Shown here: one piece after another, positions 10,653 to 19,032 of the stretch
Position numbering within the stretch: the stretch's first letter is position 1
Layout: the number at the start of each line of letters is the position of its first letter
Source of the DNA: Pseudomonas nitroreducens TX1
Lineage (GTDB): Bacteria; Pseudomonadota; Gammaproteobacteria; Pseudomonadales; Pseudomonadaceae
Reading direction: 5' to 3'
NCBI RefSeq assembly: GCF_000313755.1
Contig: NZ_AMZB01000105.1
Coordinates: 1-64,000 of the forward strand
DNA length: 64,000 nt
Position numbers and translations under genes: made by a program
Notes under the pieces: model-generated
Told to the model about the DNA's origin: nothing
What the model saw: the letters and a program-made list of their open reading frames with translations, nothing else
Databases searched by the model: none

Positions 10653-12914
10653 ATGGTACAGGTGAGAGCGCACCAGCCGGTCAACACCGACGGCAGCATC
10701 AATCTCGAGGCCTGGCTGGACCATGTCCAGACCCTGGTCCCGGGCCTGGATCGCAAGGTCCTGCTGGAAGCCTGCGAGTTCGCTCGCGAGGTGGAAGACA
10801 GGGCTGTCAGCACGGCTGACAACTCCTGGGCGGACGGCACTTCAAGCTTCCAGACGGGCCTGGAGATCGCCGAGATCCTGGCGGACCTCAAGCTCGACCA
10901 GGAGTCGCTGGTCGCCGCGGTGATCTACCGTGGCGTGCGCGAAGGCAAGGTCAAGCTCGAGGACGTGGCGCAGCGCTTCGGCCCTGTCGTCGCCAAGCTG
11001 ATCGAAGGCGTGCTGCGCATGGCTGCGATCAGTACCAGCCTCAACCCGCGGCAGTCCCTGGTGCTCGGCACCCAGGCGCAGATCGAGAACCTGCGCAAGA
11101 TGCTGGTGGCCATGGTCGACGACGTGCGCGTCGCGCTGATCAAGCTGGCAGAGCGCACCTGCGCCATCCGCGCGGTGAAGAACGGCGACGAAGAAAAGCG
11201 CATGCGCGTCGCCCGCGAGGTGTTCGACATCTACGCGCCGCTGGCCCACCGCCTGGGTATCGGTCACATCAAATGGGAACTGGAGGACCTGTCCTTCCGC
11301 TACCTGGAACCCGATCAGTACAAGCAGATCGCCAAGCTGCTGCACGAGCGCCGGCTGGATCGCGAGCAATACATCGCCACCGTCATGGGGCAGCTCAAGG
11401 AAGCCCTGGCCGCCACCGGCATCAAGGCGGACCTCTCCGGGCGCGCCAAGCACATCTATTCCATCTGGCGGAAGATGCAGCGCAAGGGCCTGGACTTCAG
11501 CCAGATCTACGACGTGCGCGCCGTGCGCGTGCTGGTGCCGGAAATGCGCGATTGCTACACCGCGCTGGGCATCGTGCACACCCTGTGGCGGCACATTCCC
11601 AAGGAATTCGACGACTACATCGCCAACCCCAAGGAGAACGGCTACCGCTCGCTGCACACTGCGGTGATCGGCCCCGAGGGCAAGGTGCTGGAAGTGCAGA
11701 TCCGCACCCATGCGATGCACGAGGAAGCCGAACTGGGCGTCTGCGCGCACTGGCGCTACAAGGGCACCGACGTCAAGGCCAGCTCCAACCACTACGAAGA
11801 GAAGATTTCCTGGCTGCGCCAGGTGCTCGAGTGGCACGAGGAACTGGGCGACATCGGCGGCCTGGCCGAGCAGCTGCGGGTGGATATCGAACCCGATCGG
11901 GTCTACGTCTTCACCCCCGACGGCCACGCCATCGACCTGCCCAAGGGCTCTACGCCGCTGGACTTCGCCTACCGCGTGCATACCGAGGTCGGCCACAACT
12001 GCCGTGGCGCCAAGATCAACGGTCGCATCGTCCCGCTGAACTACAGCCTGCAGACCGGCGAGCAGGTGGAGATCATCACCGGCAAGCAGAGCGGGCCGAG
12101 CCGCGACTGGCTGAACCAGAACCTGGGCTACGTGACCACGTCGCGGGCGCGGGCGAAGATCGTCCACTGGTTCAAGCTGCAGGCGCGCGACCAGAACGTC
12201 GCCGCGGGCAAGGCCATGCTCGAACGCGAGCTGGCCCGCTTGGCGCTGCCGCCGGTGGACTTCGAAAAGCTCGCCGAGAAGGCCAACTACAAGACCGGTG
12301 AAGACCTGTTCGCCGCGCTGGGTGCCGGCGACCTGCGTCTGGCCCATGTGGTCAACTACGCGCAGCAACTGGTGGAGCCCGAGCGCGGTACCGAGCAGTT
12401 GGAACTCATCCCGCGCAAGCCGAGCAAGATCGGCCACGGCAAGCGCGGGGACATCCAGATCCAGGGCGTCGGCAACCTGCTCACGCAGATGGCCGGCTGC
12501 TGCCAGCCGCTGCCGGGCGACCCGATCGTCGGCTACATCACTCTGGGCCGTGGCGTAACCATCCACCGCCAGGACTGCGCTACTGCGCTGCAACTGGCCG
12601 GTCGCGAGCCGGAGCGGATCATCCAGGTCAGCTGGGGGCCGGTGCCGGTCAGCACCTATCCGGTGGATATCGTCATCCGCGCGTACGATCGTTCCGGCCT
12701 GCTGCGCGACGTCTCGCAGATGCTGCTCAACGAGCGCATCAACGTGCTGGCGGTGAACACCCGTTCGGACAAGGAAGACAACACCGCAATCATGCGCCTG
12801 ACCATCGAGATCCCCGGTCTTGACTCGCTGGGTCGCCTGCTGGCGCGTATCTCGCAGCTGCCCAACATCATCGAGGCGCGGCGCGACCGTGGCGCGGGAG
12901 CCAAGGATGCATAA
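10653..12914 (+). CDS. relA: GTP pyrophosphokinase RelA
   Basis: 753 aa ribosome-associated (p)ppGpp synthetase for the stringent response. Order: a degenerate HD domain (about 30-200), synthetase domain (about 240-380, including SGRAKHIYSIWRKM and IANPKENGYRSLHTAV), TGS domain (about 410-470, VYVFTPDGHAIDLPKG), helical and zinc-finger region with AGCCQPLPGD, and a C-terminal ACT domain. The HD residues needed for hydrolysis are replaced (AAVIYRGVREGKVKLEDVA), so it should be a synthetase only, the RelA rather than SpoT type. ATG at 10653 starts MVQVRAHQPV. mazG overlaps its last 8 nt. Confidence 0.97.
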   Translation: MVQVRAHQPVNTDGSINLEAWLDHVQTLVPGLDRKVLLEACEFAREVEDRAVSTADNSWADGTSSFQTGLEIAEILADLKLDQESLVAAVIYRGVREGKVKLEDVAQRFGPVVAKLIEGVLRMAAISTSLNPRQSLVLGTQAQIENLRKMLVAMVDDVRVALIKLAERTCAIRAVKNGDEEKRMRVAREVFDIYAPLAHRLGIGHIKWELEDLSFRYLEPDQYKQIAKLLHERRLDREQYIATVMGQLKEALAATGIKADLSGRAKHIYSIWRKMQRKGLDFSQIYDVRAVRVLVPEMRDCYTALGIVHTLWRHIPKEFDDYIANPKENGYRSLHTAVIGPEGKVLEVQIRTHAMHEEAELGVCAHWRYKGTDVKASSNHYEEKISWLRQVLEWHEELGDIGGLAEQLRVDIEPDRVYVFTPDGHAIDLPKGSTPLDFAYRVHTEVGHNCRGAKINGRIVPLNYSLQTGEQVEIITGKQSGPSRDWLNQNLGYVTTSRARAKIVHWFKLQARDQNVAAGKAMLERELARLALPPVDFEKLAEKANYKTGEDLFAALGAGDLRLAHVVNYAQQLVEPERGTEQLELIPRKPSKIGHGKRGDIQIQGVGNLLTQMAGCCQPLPGDPIVGYITLGRGVTIHRQDCATALQLAGREPERIIQVSWGPVPVSTYPVDIVIRAYDRSGLLRDVSQMLLNERINVLAVNTRSDKEDNTAIMRLTIEIPGLDSLGRLLARISQLPNIIEARRDRGAGAKDA

Positions 12915-13740
12915 GCTCGAAGACCTGCTTTACCTGATGGCCCGGCTGCGCGACCCGCAGCATGGCTGCCCGTGGGATCTGAAGCAGAGCTACGCGACCA
13001 TAGTCCCGTACACCCTCGAGGAGGCCTACGAGGTTGCCGACGCCATCGAGCGTGGCGACTTCGACCATCTGCGCGAGGAACTGGGCGACCTGCTGTTCCA
13101 GGTTGTCTACTACGCCCAGTTGGCGCGCGAAGAAGGGCGATTCGAGTTCGACGCGGTGGTCGATGGCATCACCACCAAGCTGATACGTCGTCACCCCCAT
13201 GTCTTCCCCGACGGTGACCTGTATGGCGAGTCGGACCCGGCGAAGCTGGCGGAGGCGGCAGTCAAGCAGCGCTGGGAAGCGCTCAAGGCCGAGGAGCGCG
13301 CCGCCAAGGCCGCCGAGCCGGTGCAGCTGTCCCTGCTGGACGACGTGCCCCATGCGCTGCCAGCGCTGAGTCGCGCCGCCAAACTGCAGAAGCGCGCCTC
13401 TCAGGTCGGCTTCGACTGGGCCGACGCCCTGCCGGTGGTGGACAAGGTGCGCGAGGAGCTGGATGAAGTGCTTGAAGCCATGGCCGGCGGTGACACCGAT
13501 GCCCAGGCGGAAGAGGTGGGCGACCTGCTGTTCGTGGTGGTCAACCTGGCGCGCAAGCTCAAGGTCGATCCGGAAACCGCCCTGCGTGCCGCCAACGCCA
13601 AGTTCGAACGGCGCTTCCGCTACATCGAGACGGCGCTGCGCGACCAAGGCCGTACCCTGGAAGACAGTAACCTGGAAGAGATGGACGAGCTGTGGGGCGT
13701 TGCCAAGCGCGATGAGAAGAATCCGCTCAGCTGTGGATAA
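12907..13740 (+). CDS. mazG: nucleoside triphosphate pyrophosphohydrolase MazG
   Basis: 277 aa, two tandem MazG folds. The first has PWDLKQSYATIVPYTLEEAYEV and EELGDLLFQVVYYAQ; the second has VREELDEVLEA and AEEVGDLLFVVVNLARKL. The EExxE/ExxD clusters bind Mg2+. It hydrolyses NTPs and dNTPs to monophosphates and influences ppGpp levels in E. coli. The start overlaps the relA stop by 8 nt, implying translational coupling of the two. There is no mazEF toxin-antitoxin pair between them, unlike E. coli. Confidence 0.95.
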   Translation: MHKLEDLLYLMARLRDPQHGCPWDLKQSYATIVPYTLEEAYEVADAIERGDFDHLREELGDLLFQVVYYAQLAREEGRFEFDAVVDGITTKLIRRHPHVFPDGDLYGESDPAKLAEAAVKQRWEALKAEERAAKAAEPVQLSLLDDVPHALPALSRAAKLQKRASQVGFDWADALPVVDKVREELDEVLEAMAGGDTDAQAEEVGDLLFVVVNLARKLKVDPETALRAANAKFERRFRYIETALRDQGRTLEDSNLEEMDELWGVAKRDEKNPLSCG

Positions 13741-13769
13741 GTTCTTGTCATGCTGAGACGTCGCCCATG

Positions 13770-13796
13770 AAAAAGCCTCGCAATGCGGGGCTTTTT
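13770..13796. terminator. bidirectional intrinsic terminator between mazG and lpxO
   Basis: The stem AAAAAGCCTCGC / GCGGGGCTTTTT has a 3-nt loop and one G-T wobble. A/T runs flank both sides, so it can stop transcription from either direction. It lies 29 nt after the mazG stop. Confidence 0.85.
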
Positions 13797-13806
13797 ATTG
13801 CTCTAC

Positions 13807-13883
13807 GTAGGCGCGAGCTTGCTCGCGAACCCCTTGATGCCGGAGCTGCCGGGAAATCTGTTCGCGAGCAAGCTCGCTCCTAC
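13807..13883. repeat. REPIN element (copy 1)
   Basis: Two inverted REP arms, GTAGGCGCGAGCTTGCTCGC and GCGAGCAAGCTCGCTCCTAC, face each other across about 37 nt of variable spacer. The same arms recur at 16745, 31682 and 52392. It is placed between the mazG terminator and the end of lpxO. The first arm carries one change (AGGCGC for AGGAGC) relative to the other copies. Confidence 0.9.
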
Positions 13884-13894
13884 AGAAATATCGA

Positions 13895-14827
13895 TCAGCC
13901 GAACAGCCAGCGCAGGATGAGCACCAGCACCGCTACCGCGAGCAGCGGCCGGCCGATGCGGTAGGCCTTGGGATAGGCGCGTTTGAACACCTTCACCTTG
14001 CTGCCCACGGCGTTGCCGAAACGGATCAGCACCGAGTAGGCCTGGTTGATTCCGCCAACGCGCTCGCCCTCGACGTTCTGCGGCGCCGTGGCGCGTCCGA
14101 GGAAGGCACTGACGCGACGGTTGATGCGGGTCAGCAGCGGCGACTTGAGCGGGCGCTCGATATCGCAGAAAAGGATCAGGCGCGATTCGTCCGTTTCGTT
14201 CTTCACCCAATGGACGAAGGTCTCGTCGAACATCACGTCCTGGCCGTCGCGCCAGGCGTAGGGCTGGCCGTCGACGAAGATGCGGCAGTCCTCGGAGTTC
14301 GGCGTGGCCAGGCCCAGGTGGTAGCGCAGCGAGCCGCCGTAGGGGTCGCGGTGCTTGTTCAGGTGGCTGCGCGGCGGCAGGCGGGTGAACATCGCCCCCT
14401 TGACGTTGGGGATGCTGCTCACCAGCTCCACGGTCTTCGGGCAGAGTTGCTGCGCCGAGGGCAGCGGGCCGTCGTACCAGGTCAGGTAGAAGCGCGTCCA
14501 GCCCTTCTTGAAGAACGAGCCGAACCCGGCTTCGTTGTTGTTCAGGGCGTCGCGGATGTAGCCCTCGTCGAACAGCTTCTCGGCTTCCTCGCGGATCATC
14601 TGCCAGTTGTCGCGCAGCTTGTCGAGCTCGGGGAAGCGCTCGCGGTCCAGGTAGGGCTTGGACGGCACGCTGGAGTTCAGGTACATCAGCGAGTTGTACG
14701 GGGCGAACCAGGCGGAGTGGTTCACCACCTGGCGCAGGAAGGGCAGCCGCACCTTGCCGCGCAGGTGCACATAGAGGATGGCGACGAGGAAAAGGGCCAG
14801 TATCGCGAGAACGATGAGCTTCAGCAT
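13895..14827 (-). CDS. lpxO: lipid A 2-hydroxylase LpxO
   Basis: 310 aa, Fe(II)/2-oxoglutarate dioxygenase of the aspartyl/asparaginyl beta-hydroxylase family. It hydroxylates the secondary acyl chain of lipid A at the inner membrane. An N-terminal membrane anchor spans about residues 3-22 and a second hydrophobic segment lies at the C-terminus. Iron ligands fit HRDPYGG (His and Asp) and the later FVHWVKN His; NKHRDPYGGSLRYHLGL is the family signature. ATG at 14827 begins MLKLIVLAI; an upstream GTG at 14872 would add 15 polar residues before the anchor. It is convergent with relA-mazG, as in P. aeruginosa. Confidence 0.88.
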   Translation of the reverse strand: MLKLIVLAILALFLVAILYVHLRGKVRLPFLRQVVNHSAWFAPYNSLMYLNSSVPSKPYLDRERFPELDKLRDNWQMIREEAEKLFDEGYIRDALNNNEAGFGSFFKKGWTRFYLTWYDGPLPSAQQLCPKTVELVSSIPNVKGAMFTRLPPRSHLNKHRDPYGGSLRYHLGLATPNSEDCRIFVDGQPYAWRDGQDVMFDETFVHWVKNETDESRLILFCDIERPLKSPLLTRINRRVSAFLGRATAPQNVEGERVGGINQAYSVLIRFGNAVGSKVKVFKRAYPKAYRIGRPLLAVAVLVLILRWLFG

Positions 14828-14989
14828 GGAGGTTACGAGTCCGCTCCAGATGAGTGATTTCGAGCCAGGCACTTGCGCTGCGCTGGCACAGGCCCGAGGA
14901 TTATACCCCCTGAGGATGATCCGGCCGCACCTATGCGTTGGTCTGGGATGTGTCCTGCAACATTATGGGCTGTTGGAGAGCCTCGATTC

Positions 14990-15529
14990 ATGAGCATGTC
15001 ATTGCGTGATCAGTTGCTGAAAGCCGGGCTGGTCAACGAGAAGCAGGCCAAGCAGGCCGGCAAGCAGAAGCAGAAGCAGCAGCGCCTGGAACACAAGAAC
15101 CAGGTGCAGAAGGACGACAGCCAGCGTCAGGCGGCCCTGCAAGCCCAGGCCGAGAAACAGGCCCGCGACGCCGAGCTGAACCGCCAGCAGCAGGAAAAGG
15201 CCGAGAAGAAAGCCAAGACCGCTCAGATCAAGCAATTGATCGAGGGTACGCGCCTGCCCAAGCTCGAGTCCGACGATTACTACAACTTCGTCGACAACAA
15301 GAAGGTCAAGCGCATCGCGGTCAACGACCTGATCCGCGACAAGCTCAGCCGCGGCAGCCTGGCCATCGTCAGCTACGACGGCCGCTATGAGATCGTGCCG
15401 CGTGACGCCGCGCTGCGCATCCAGGAGCGCGACGAGCGCCGCATCATCGTTCTCAGCGTGCCCAGCGGTGAGCCCGACGAAGACGATCCCTACAAGGATT
15501 ACGTTGTGCCCGACGACCTCATGTGGTGA
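14990..15529 (+). CDS. DUF2058 (YaiL-like) protein
   Basis: 179 aa nucleoid- or ribosome-associated-type protein of the YaiL/DUF2058 family; the exact role is unknown. It starts MSMSLRDQLLKAGLVNEKQAKQ. A very basic, Gln/Lys/Glu-rich coiled coil spans about residues 20-80 (KQKQKQQ, EKAEKKAK). A conserved C-terminal domain contains YYNFVDNKKVKRIAVND and ends DDPYKDYVVPDDLMW. GGAG lies 11 nt before ATG 14990; a second ATG two codons on is possible. It diverges from lpxO. Confidence 0.85.
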   Translation: MSMSLRDQLLKAGLVNEKQAKQAGKQKQKQQRLEHKNQVQKDDSQRQAALQAQAEKQARDAELNRQQQEKAEKKAKTAQIKQLIEGTRLPKLESDDYYNFVDNKKVKRIAVNDLIRDKLSRGSLAIVSYDGRYEIVPRDAALRIQERDERRIIVLSVPSGEPDEDDPYKDYVVPDDLMW

Positions 15530-15535
15530 GGTCGT

Positions 15536-15823
15536 TCAGCCAGCGGGATTCAGTTCCACCTCCACCCTGCCGAACAGCGCCTGCGCCGACAGCGGCGTGA
15601 TGGCGCGCAGACGGTCCAGCCGGAGTTCCCGGCTGGCATCGTCGACCCGCACCTCCAGCGTTTCCTCCTGCACGCCATCCGAGCTTCGCCGGGTGTGCGT
15701 GGTGAAGGCCTGGGCGTCGAACGCCAGGCCGTCACGCAACTCGATACGCAGCCAGTAGCGGTACAGGCAGGCGATTTCCAGGTAATCGTGGAGATCGCAG
15801 TGCAGCGGCTGGTAGTCGCTCAT
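15536..15823 (-). CDS. rof: Rho-binding antiterminator (Rof) family protein
   Basis: 95 aa, small Sm-like fold. The N-terminus YQPLHCDLHDYLEIACLYRYWL matches the Rof pattern, in which an acidic patch binds Rho and prevents RNA loading. Rof dampens Rho-dependent termination. It is convergent with the DUF2058 gene (6-nt gap) and 10 nt downstream of the CPVC thioredoxin-like gene, so the two minus-strand genes probably form one transcript. Confidence 0.8.
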   Translation of the reverse strand: MSDYQPLHCDLHDYLEIACLYRYWLRIELRDGLAFDAQAFTTHTRRSSDGVQEETLEVRVDDASRELRLDRLRAITPLSAQALFGRVEVELNPAG

Positions 15824-15833
15824 GCCTCCCGCC

Positions 15834-16058
15834 CTATTTCAGATCGGCAAGGGCGGCGCCGAAGTTCAGATGTAGCACCTGCCCATCGACCACCAGCGCC
15901 GGTACGGATTTCACCCCAGCCGCTTCGGCTTCGGCAACGCGTGGCGATTGCCCGCCCAGATGTACGACTTCGACTTCGCGGTTCAGCAGCGGCAGCAGCG
16001 CGCGCTCGGCTTCGAGGCAGACGGGGCAACCAGCATGGTAATAAACGGCTTCGCTCAT
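15834..16058 (-). CDS. small thioredoxin/glutaredoxin-fold protein with a CPVC motif
   Basis: 74 aa. It starts MSEAVYYHAGCPVCLEAE, the beta-alpha start of a glutaredoxin fold with a redox CPVC pair at about residues 11-14. A cis-Pro loop follows (GVKSVPALVVDGQVLHLN). It is very short, like NrdH-type or arsenate-reductase-like mini-redoxins. AGGAG precedes the ATG. It is divergently transcribed from a cysteine-rich MarR regulator across a 109-nt gap with two inverted repeats, which suggests that MarR controls it. Function is inferred only from fold and context. Confidence 0.8.
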   Translation of the reverse strand: MSEAVYYHAGCPVCLEAERALLPLLNREVEVVHLGGQSPRVAEAEAAGVKSVPALVVDGQVLHLNFGAALADLK

Positions 16059-16077
16059 GATCGTTCTCCTGATGTGA

Positions 16078-16155
16078 TATCGATGCGATACCAAATTAGT
16101 CTGCGATCGAAAAGAAGCTTCTGTCAAACTGGTTTTTGATCGATACTATCTATCG
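16078..16155. promoter_or_regulatory. candidate MarR operators in the divergent promoter
   Basis: Two short inverted repeats use the same half-site. TATCG-N3-CGATA is at 16078-16090, near the redoxin start. CGATA-N5-TATCG is at 16141-16155, just before the marR ribosome site. Both are perfect in the arms and lie in an AT-richer gap. This fits autoregulation plus control of the divergent gene, but binding is inferred. Confidence 0.45.
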
Positions 16156-16167
16156 GAGGGATCAGCC

Positions 16168-16737
16168 ATGACCGATACGCCCCTGTACGACTACCTCGAA
16201 CGCATCGCCAGCCTGATGCGCGCCTGGGCGCGCGAGCAGCCGCTGATGGCGGATCTGCAGCCGATCCAACTGAGCGCGCTGAACTACCTGGCGCGCTGCA
16301 ATCGCTATTCGAATACCCCGCTGGGGGTGACGGATTTCCTCGGGCTGACCAAGGGCACGGTATCCCAGTCGCTCAAGGCCTTGGAGGCCAAGGGCCTGAT
16401 CGAGAAGCGCCCGGATGCGCAGGATCGTCGCAGCGTGCATCTGGAACTGACGACGCAGGGCAGGGGACTGATCGATGCCCTGGTACCGCCGGCTTTCCTG
16501 CGTAATGCGGAGGAGGCCATGGGGGCGCGCGGCGAGTTGCTGGTCGAACTGCTGCGGGAACTGCTGGGAGCCGTGCAGCGTCAGGAAAACGTGCCGGGCT
16601 TTGGTCTGTGCCGGACCTGTCGTTTTCACCAGAAGCGGGAGGACGGTGCGCACTGTGGGTTGACTGGGGAGCCGCTGGAGGCGGGCGCTGGCGAACTGAT
16701 CTGCCGCGAGCATGCGCAACCCGACCAGGCCGCCTGA
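16168..16737 (+). CDS. MarR-family regulator with C-terminal cysteine-rich domain
   Basis: 189 aa. A winged helix at about residues 30-105 (VTDFLGLTKGTVSQSLKALEAKGLI; DAQDRRSVHLELT) is the MarR DNA-binding core with its DxR wing. Beyond the usual 140-residue length there is a tail with four cysteines, C148-x2-C151-x11-C163-x15-C179. This looks like a metal or redox site added to the repressor. GGAGGG precedes ATG 16168. The divergent CPVC redoxin makes a thiol- or metal-responsive switch likely. The ligand is unknown. Confidence 0.85.
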   Translation: MTDTPLYDYLERIASLMRAWAREQPLMADLQPIQLSALNYLARCNRYSNTPLGVTDFLGLTKGTVSQSLKALEAKGLIEKRPDAQDRRSVHLELTTQGRGLIDALVPPAFLRNAEEAMGARGELLVELLRELLGAVQRQENVPGFGLCRTCRFHQKREDGAHCGLTGEPLEAGAGELICREHAQPDQAA

Positions 16738-16744
16738 GCTTTTC

Positions 16745-16822
16745 GTAGGAGCGAGCTTGCTCGCGAACCGCCTGGCTCCGAAGTTGCCGTAAAGTTTTGT
16801 TCGCGAGCAAGCTCGCTCCTAC
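16745..16822. repeat. REPIN element (copy 2)
   Basis: The arms GTAGGAGCGAGCTTGCTCGC and GCGAGCAAGCTCGCTCCTAC are perfect inverted copies around about 38 nt of spacer. It starts 7 nt after the marR stop and precedes the shared terminator. Confidence 0.92.
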
Positions 16823-16848
16823 AAGGTTTGCCATGAATCGCGGGCATG

Positions 16849-16877
16849 AAAAAGCCGGGCATAGAGCCCGGCTTTTT
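16849..16877. terminator. bidirectional terminator between marR and fadL
   Basis: A perfect 12-bp stem AAAAAGCCGGGC / GCCCGGCTTTTT with loop ATAGA. It is flanked by A and T runs, so it serves the plus-strand marR and the minus-strand fadL. Confidence 0.9.
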
Positions 16878-16895
16878 CGTGGCACAGCGTGGCTA

Positions 16896-18185
16896 TCAGA
16901 AGCGATAGGTCATCTGCGCGGTCAGGCCGTGGGCGCTGTTGTCGTACTTGGCGCTGTAGGCGGGCTGCAGTTGCGTGCCGGCCAGTTCCTGACCGTCCTG
17001 CTGGTTCACGCCGGCGGTGGATTCCCACAGATAGGCGTAGGCCACGTCGATGGTCATGTCGGCGTTGGGCGAGTAACCGGCGCCCAGGGTGAAGATCTTG
17101 CGATCACCCACCGGGATGCGGACGTTGCGGTGCTCGTTAGTGGTCGGCGATGGATCGTAGGCGAAGCCGGTACGCAGCACCCACTGGTCGTTGAACTGGT
17201 AGGAAGTACCGATCGCGGCGGACCAGGTGTCGTGCCAGCTCAGGTCCTCGCCAATGGTATCGAAGGCGGCCAACGGAGCACCGGTATTCTGCACTTCGAT
17301 GGACTTCAGACGGCTCCAGCGCGTCCAGGTGGTGCCGCCGTAGACGGTCCAGCGGTCATCCAGCTTCTGGGTGATGGACAGGTCCAGGGACTCGGGCAGG
17401 GTGATGTCCAGGCTGGCGTCCATACGCGAATCGAACAGGCCACCCGGGGAGTTGGATACGGTGGTGTGGCCGTCGAGCTTGTACTTGACCTTGGAGTGGT
17501 AGGTCGCGCCGAGCGAGGTGCTCTCGGTCGGGGTGACCAGTACGCCGACGTTGAAGCCGGCGGCGGTATCGTCGCCCTTGATGCTGATCTTGGTGTCGTC
17601 GCCGTTGCCGCCGAGGGCGCCGTTCAGCGCGCCGGTGTTCAGGTAGTTCTCCAGCTTGCCGTCGATGCGGTTGATGGTCGGGCCGAAGCCGACAGCCACC
17701 ACGTCGTTGAACTTGTAGCTGATGGTCGGCTGGACGGTGATCACCTGGACCTTGCTGTAGGAACCGTGGGAACGGCCCTGGAAGCCACTTTCGTAGTCGT
17801 TGATGATGCCGTAGGGCACGTAGATGCCCAGGCCGACGCTGACCTTGTCGTCCAGCGGGGTGGAGAAGTAGCCGAAGGGAACAGCGGCAACCGGGACGGA
17901 GTCGCCCTTGTTGGAGCCCGAGGCGCTGCTGTGGGCGTCGCTGATGTCGTCCTTGGCGGACACCACGGCCAGACCGCCGCTGACTTCAGTTCGCTTGAGC
18001 TTGGAAATGCCGGCAGGGTTGCCGTAGATGGTGCTGGCGTCCAATGCCGAGGAAGCGCGGCCCGCGTAAGCGGTACCGGCGCCGCTGGCGCTCTGCTCGT
18101 TGATGGCGATGCCGTTGGCAAACACCTGGGCGGAGGCAGCGCTAATGGTCAGTGCGAGGGTGGTCTTGAGCCATGTTGTTTTCAT
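16896..18185 (-). CDS. FadL/OmpP1-family outer-membrane transport protein
   Basis: 429 aa. A signal peptide (about 1-23, ending SAQVFA) is followed by the mature start NGIAINEQSASGAGTAYAGRASSALDASTIYGNPAG, the FadL N-terminal hatch signature with the conserved NPAG. The remainder alternates as a 14-strand beta-barrel and ends in the aromatic MTYRF required for outer-membrane assembly. It carries long-chain fatty acids or other hydrophobic compounds. The gene is monocistronic with a terminator just downstream. Confidence 0.9.
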   Translation of the reverse strand: MKTTWLKTTLALTISAASAQVFANGIAINEQSASGAGTAYAGRASSALDASTIYGNPAGISKLKRTEVSGGLAVVSAKDDISDAHSSASGSNKGDSVPVAAVPFGYFSTPLDDKVSVGLGIYVPYGIINDYESGFQGRSHGSYSKVQVITVQPTISYKFNDVVAVGFGPTINRIDGKLENYLNTGALNGALGGNGDDTKISIKGDDTAAGFNVGVLVTPTESTSLGATYHSKVKYKLDGHTTVSNSPGGLFDSRMDASLDITLPESLDLSITQKLDDRWTVYGGTTWTRWSRLKSIEVQNTGAPLAAFDTIGEDLSWHDTWSAAIGTSYQFNDQWVLRTGFAYDPSPTTNEHRNVRIPVGDRKIFTLGAGYSPNADMTIDVAYAYLWESTAGVNQQDGQELAGTQLQPAYSAKYDNSAHGLTAQMTYRF

Positions 18186-18370
18186 TGTAAGAGCAACTCC
18201 TGTGTTTATCGGCGCGCAAGCTACCAAGATTCCCGGGTCTTGGGTAGTGGTCGGCAGGCGCTCTACCTTGGGCTTCGGGGCTCAAACGAGCGTTCCATCT
18301 GATTGATGTCCGTTCGTCGCTGTATGTAAATTATTTCTGACCGATTGGTCACCATTCGGGCGTGAAGTAT

Positions 18371-18850
18371 TCAGGCGACTCGACTGAGATTTCCGACGTA
18401 GCTGTGCCAGGCATCGACGAAGTCGTGGAGGCGCCCATGAGGGTGGAAAACCTGGCGCCATACCCGGGCCAGTTCCATGGGGTCGTCCGTCAGCGGCAGG
18501 GCCAGTCGCTCCGCCTCCACCAGCATCCAGGCGATGGCGGTGCTGTAGCGCAGGTTGACCGTGAGTTCGAGATGCGGTGCGTCGAGGAAGGCGTGCTGGC
18601 TGGCCAGCCCTCTCACGCGGCTGGCCAGCTCGGGGTCCAGCGCCAGGAATCCATCCCAGAGCGTCTGGTGCCGTTGTTCACCGATGCGATACAGCCCGTG
18701 GCCATGGCTGTCATCGAGGGCGCTCCCCAGCGCCGACTGACAGGCCGCTGCCCCCAGCAGCAGCGATTCGGCCGCGACACTGTGACGCCCCAGGTACTGC
18801 AGGGTAGGGCGGATCACATACTGGCAGAGATCATTCGCGGCGATTCCCAT
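18371..18850 (-). CDS. orphan phage-type (transglycosylase-like) hypothetical protein
   Basis: 159 aa. The opening MGIAANDLCQYVIRPTLQYLG and phrases such as AAESLLLGAAACQSALGSA, HGLYRIGEQRHQTLW and LRYSTAIAWMLVEAE resemble small proteins found in Pseudomonas phages that carry a goose-lysozyme/SLT-like core. Where those typically read QES or VES (catalytic Glu), this one reads CQS, so enzymatic activity may be lost. GAGG lies 6 nt before ATG 18850. No other phage gene adjoins it. Function is uncertain; this may be a domesticated remnant. Confidence 0.6.
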   Translation of the reverse strand: MGIAANDLCQYVIRPTLQYLGRHSVAAESLLLGAAACQSALGSALDDSHGHGLYRIGEQRHQTLWDGFLALDPELASRVRGLASQHAFLDAPHLELTVNLRYSTAIAWMLVEAERLALPLTDDPMELARVWRQVFHPHGRLHDFVDAWHSYVGNLSRVA

Positions 18851-19032
18851 GACATCCTCGTCATCAATGGCCGGCGGGGCTGGGCGTCTTGGCAGCTTCT
18901 GATGATTATCCTCGGCCCCGCCGGAAGCGGACTTAGCCGCTCGAATTGAAGTGTAGTGCGATGAAGATGATGTAAAGGTCTGTTTTTAAATTGTTTCGTC
19001 GGCGCAGAAACCCTTCATATTCCTTCTGGCAA

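Noticed and set aside
10842-12593. 583-codon minus-strand frame opposite relA
   Set aside because: Low-complexity composition typical of antisense frames; relA on the other strand is complete with all domains.
18371-19032. Prophage or integrated element around the phage-type gene
   Set aside because: No integrase, structural genes, attachment repeats or tRNA gene flank it; neighbours are ordinary chromosomal genes.
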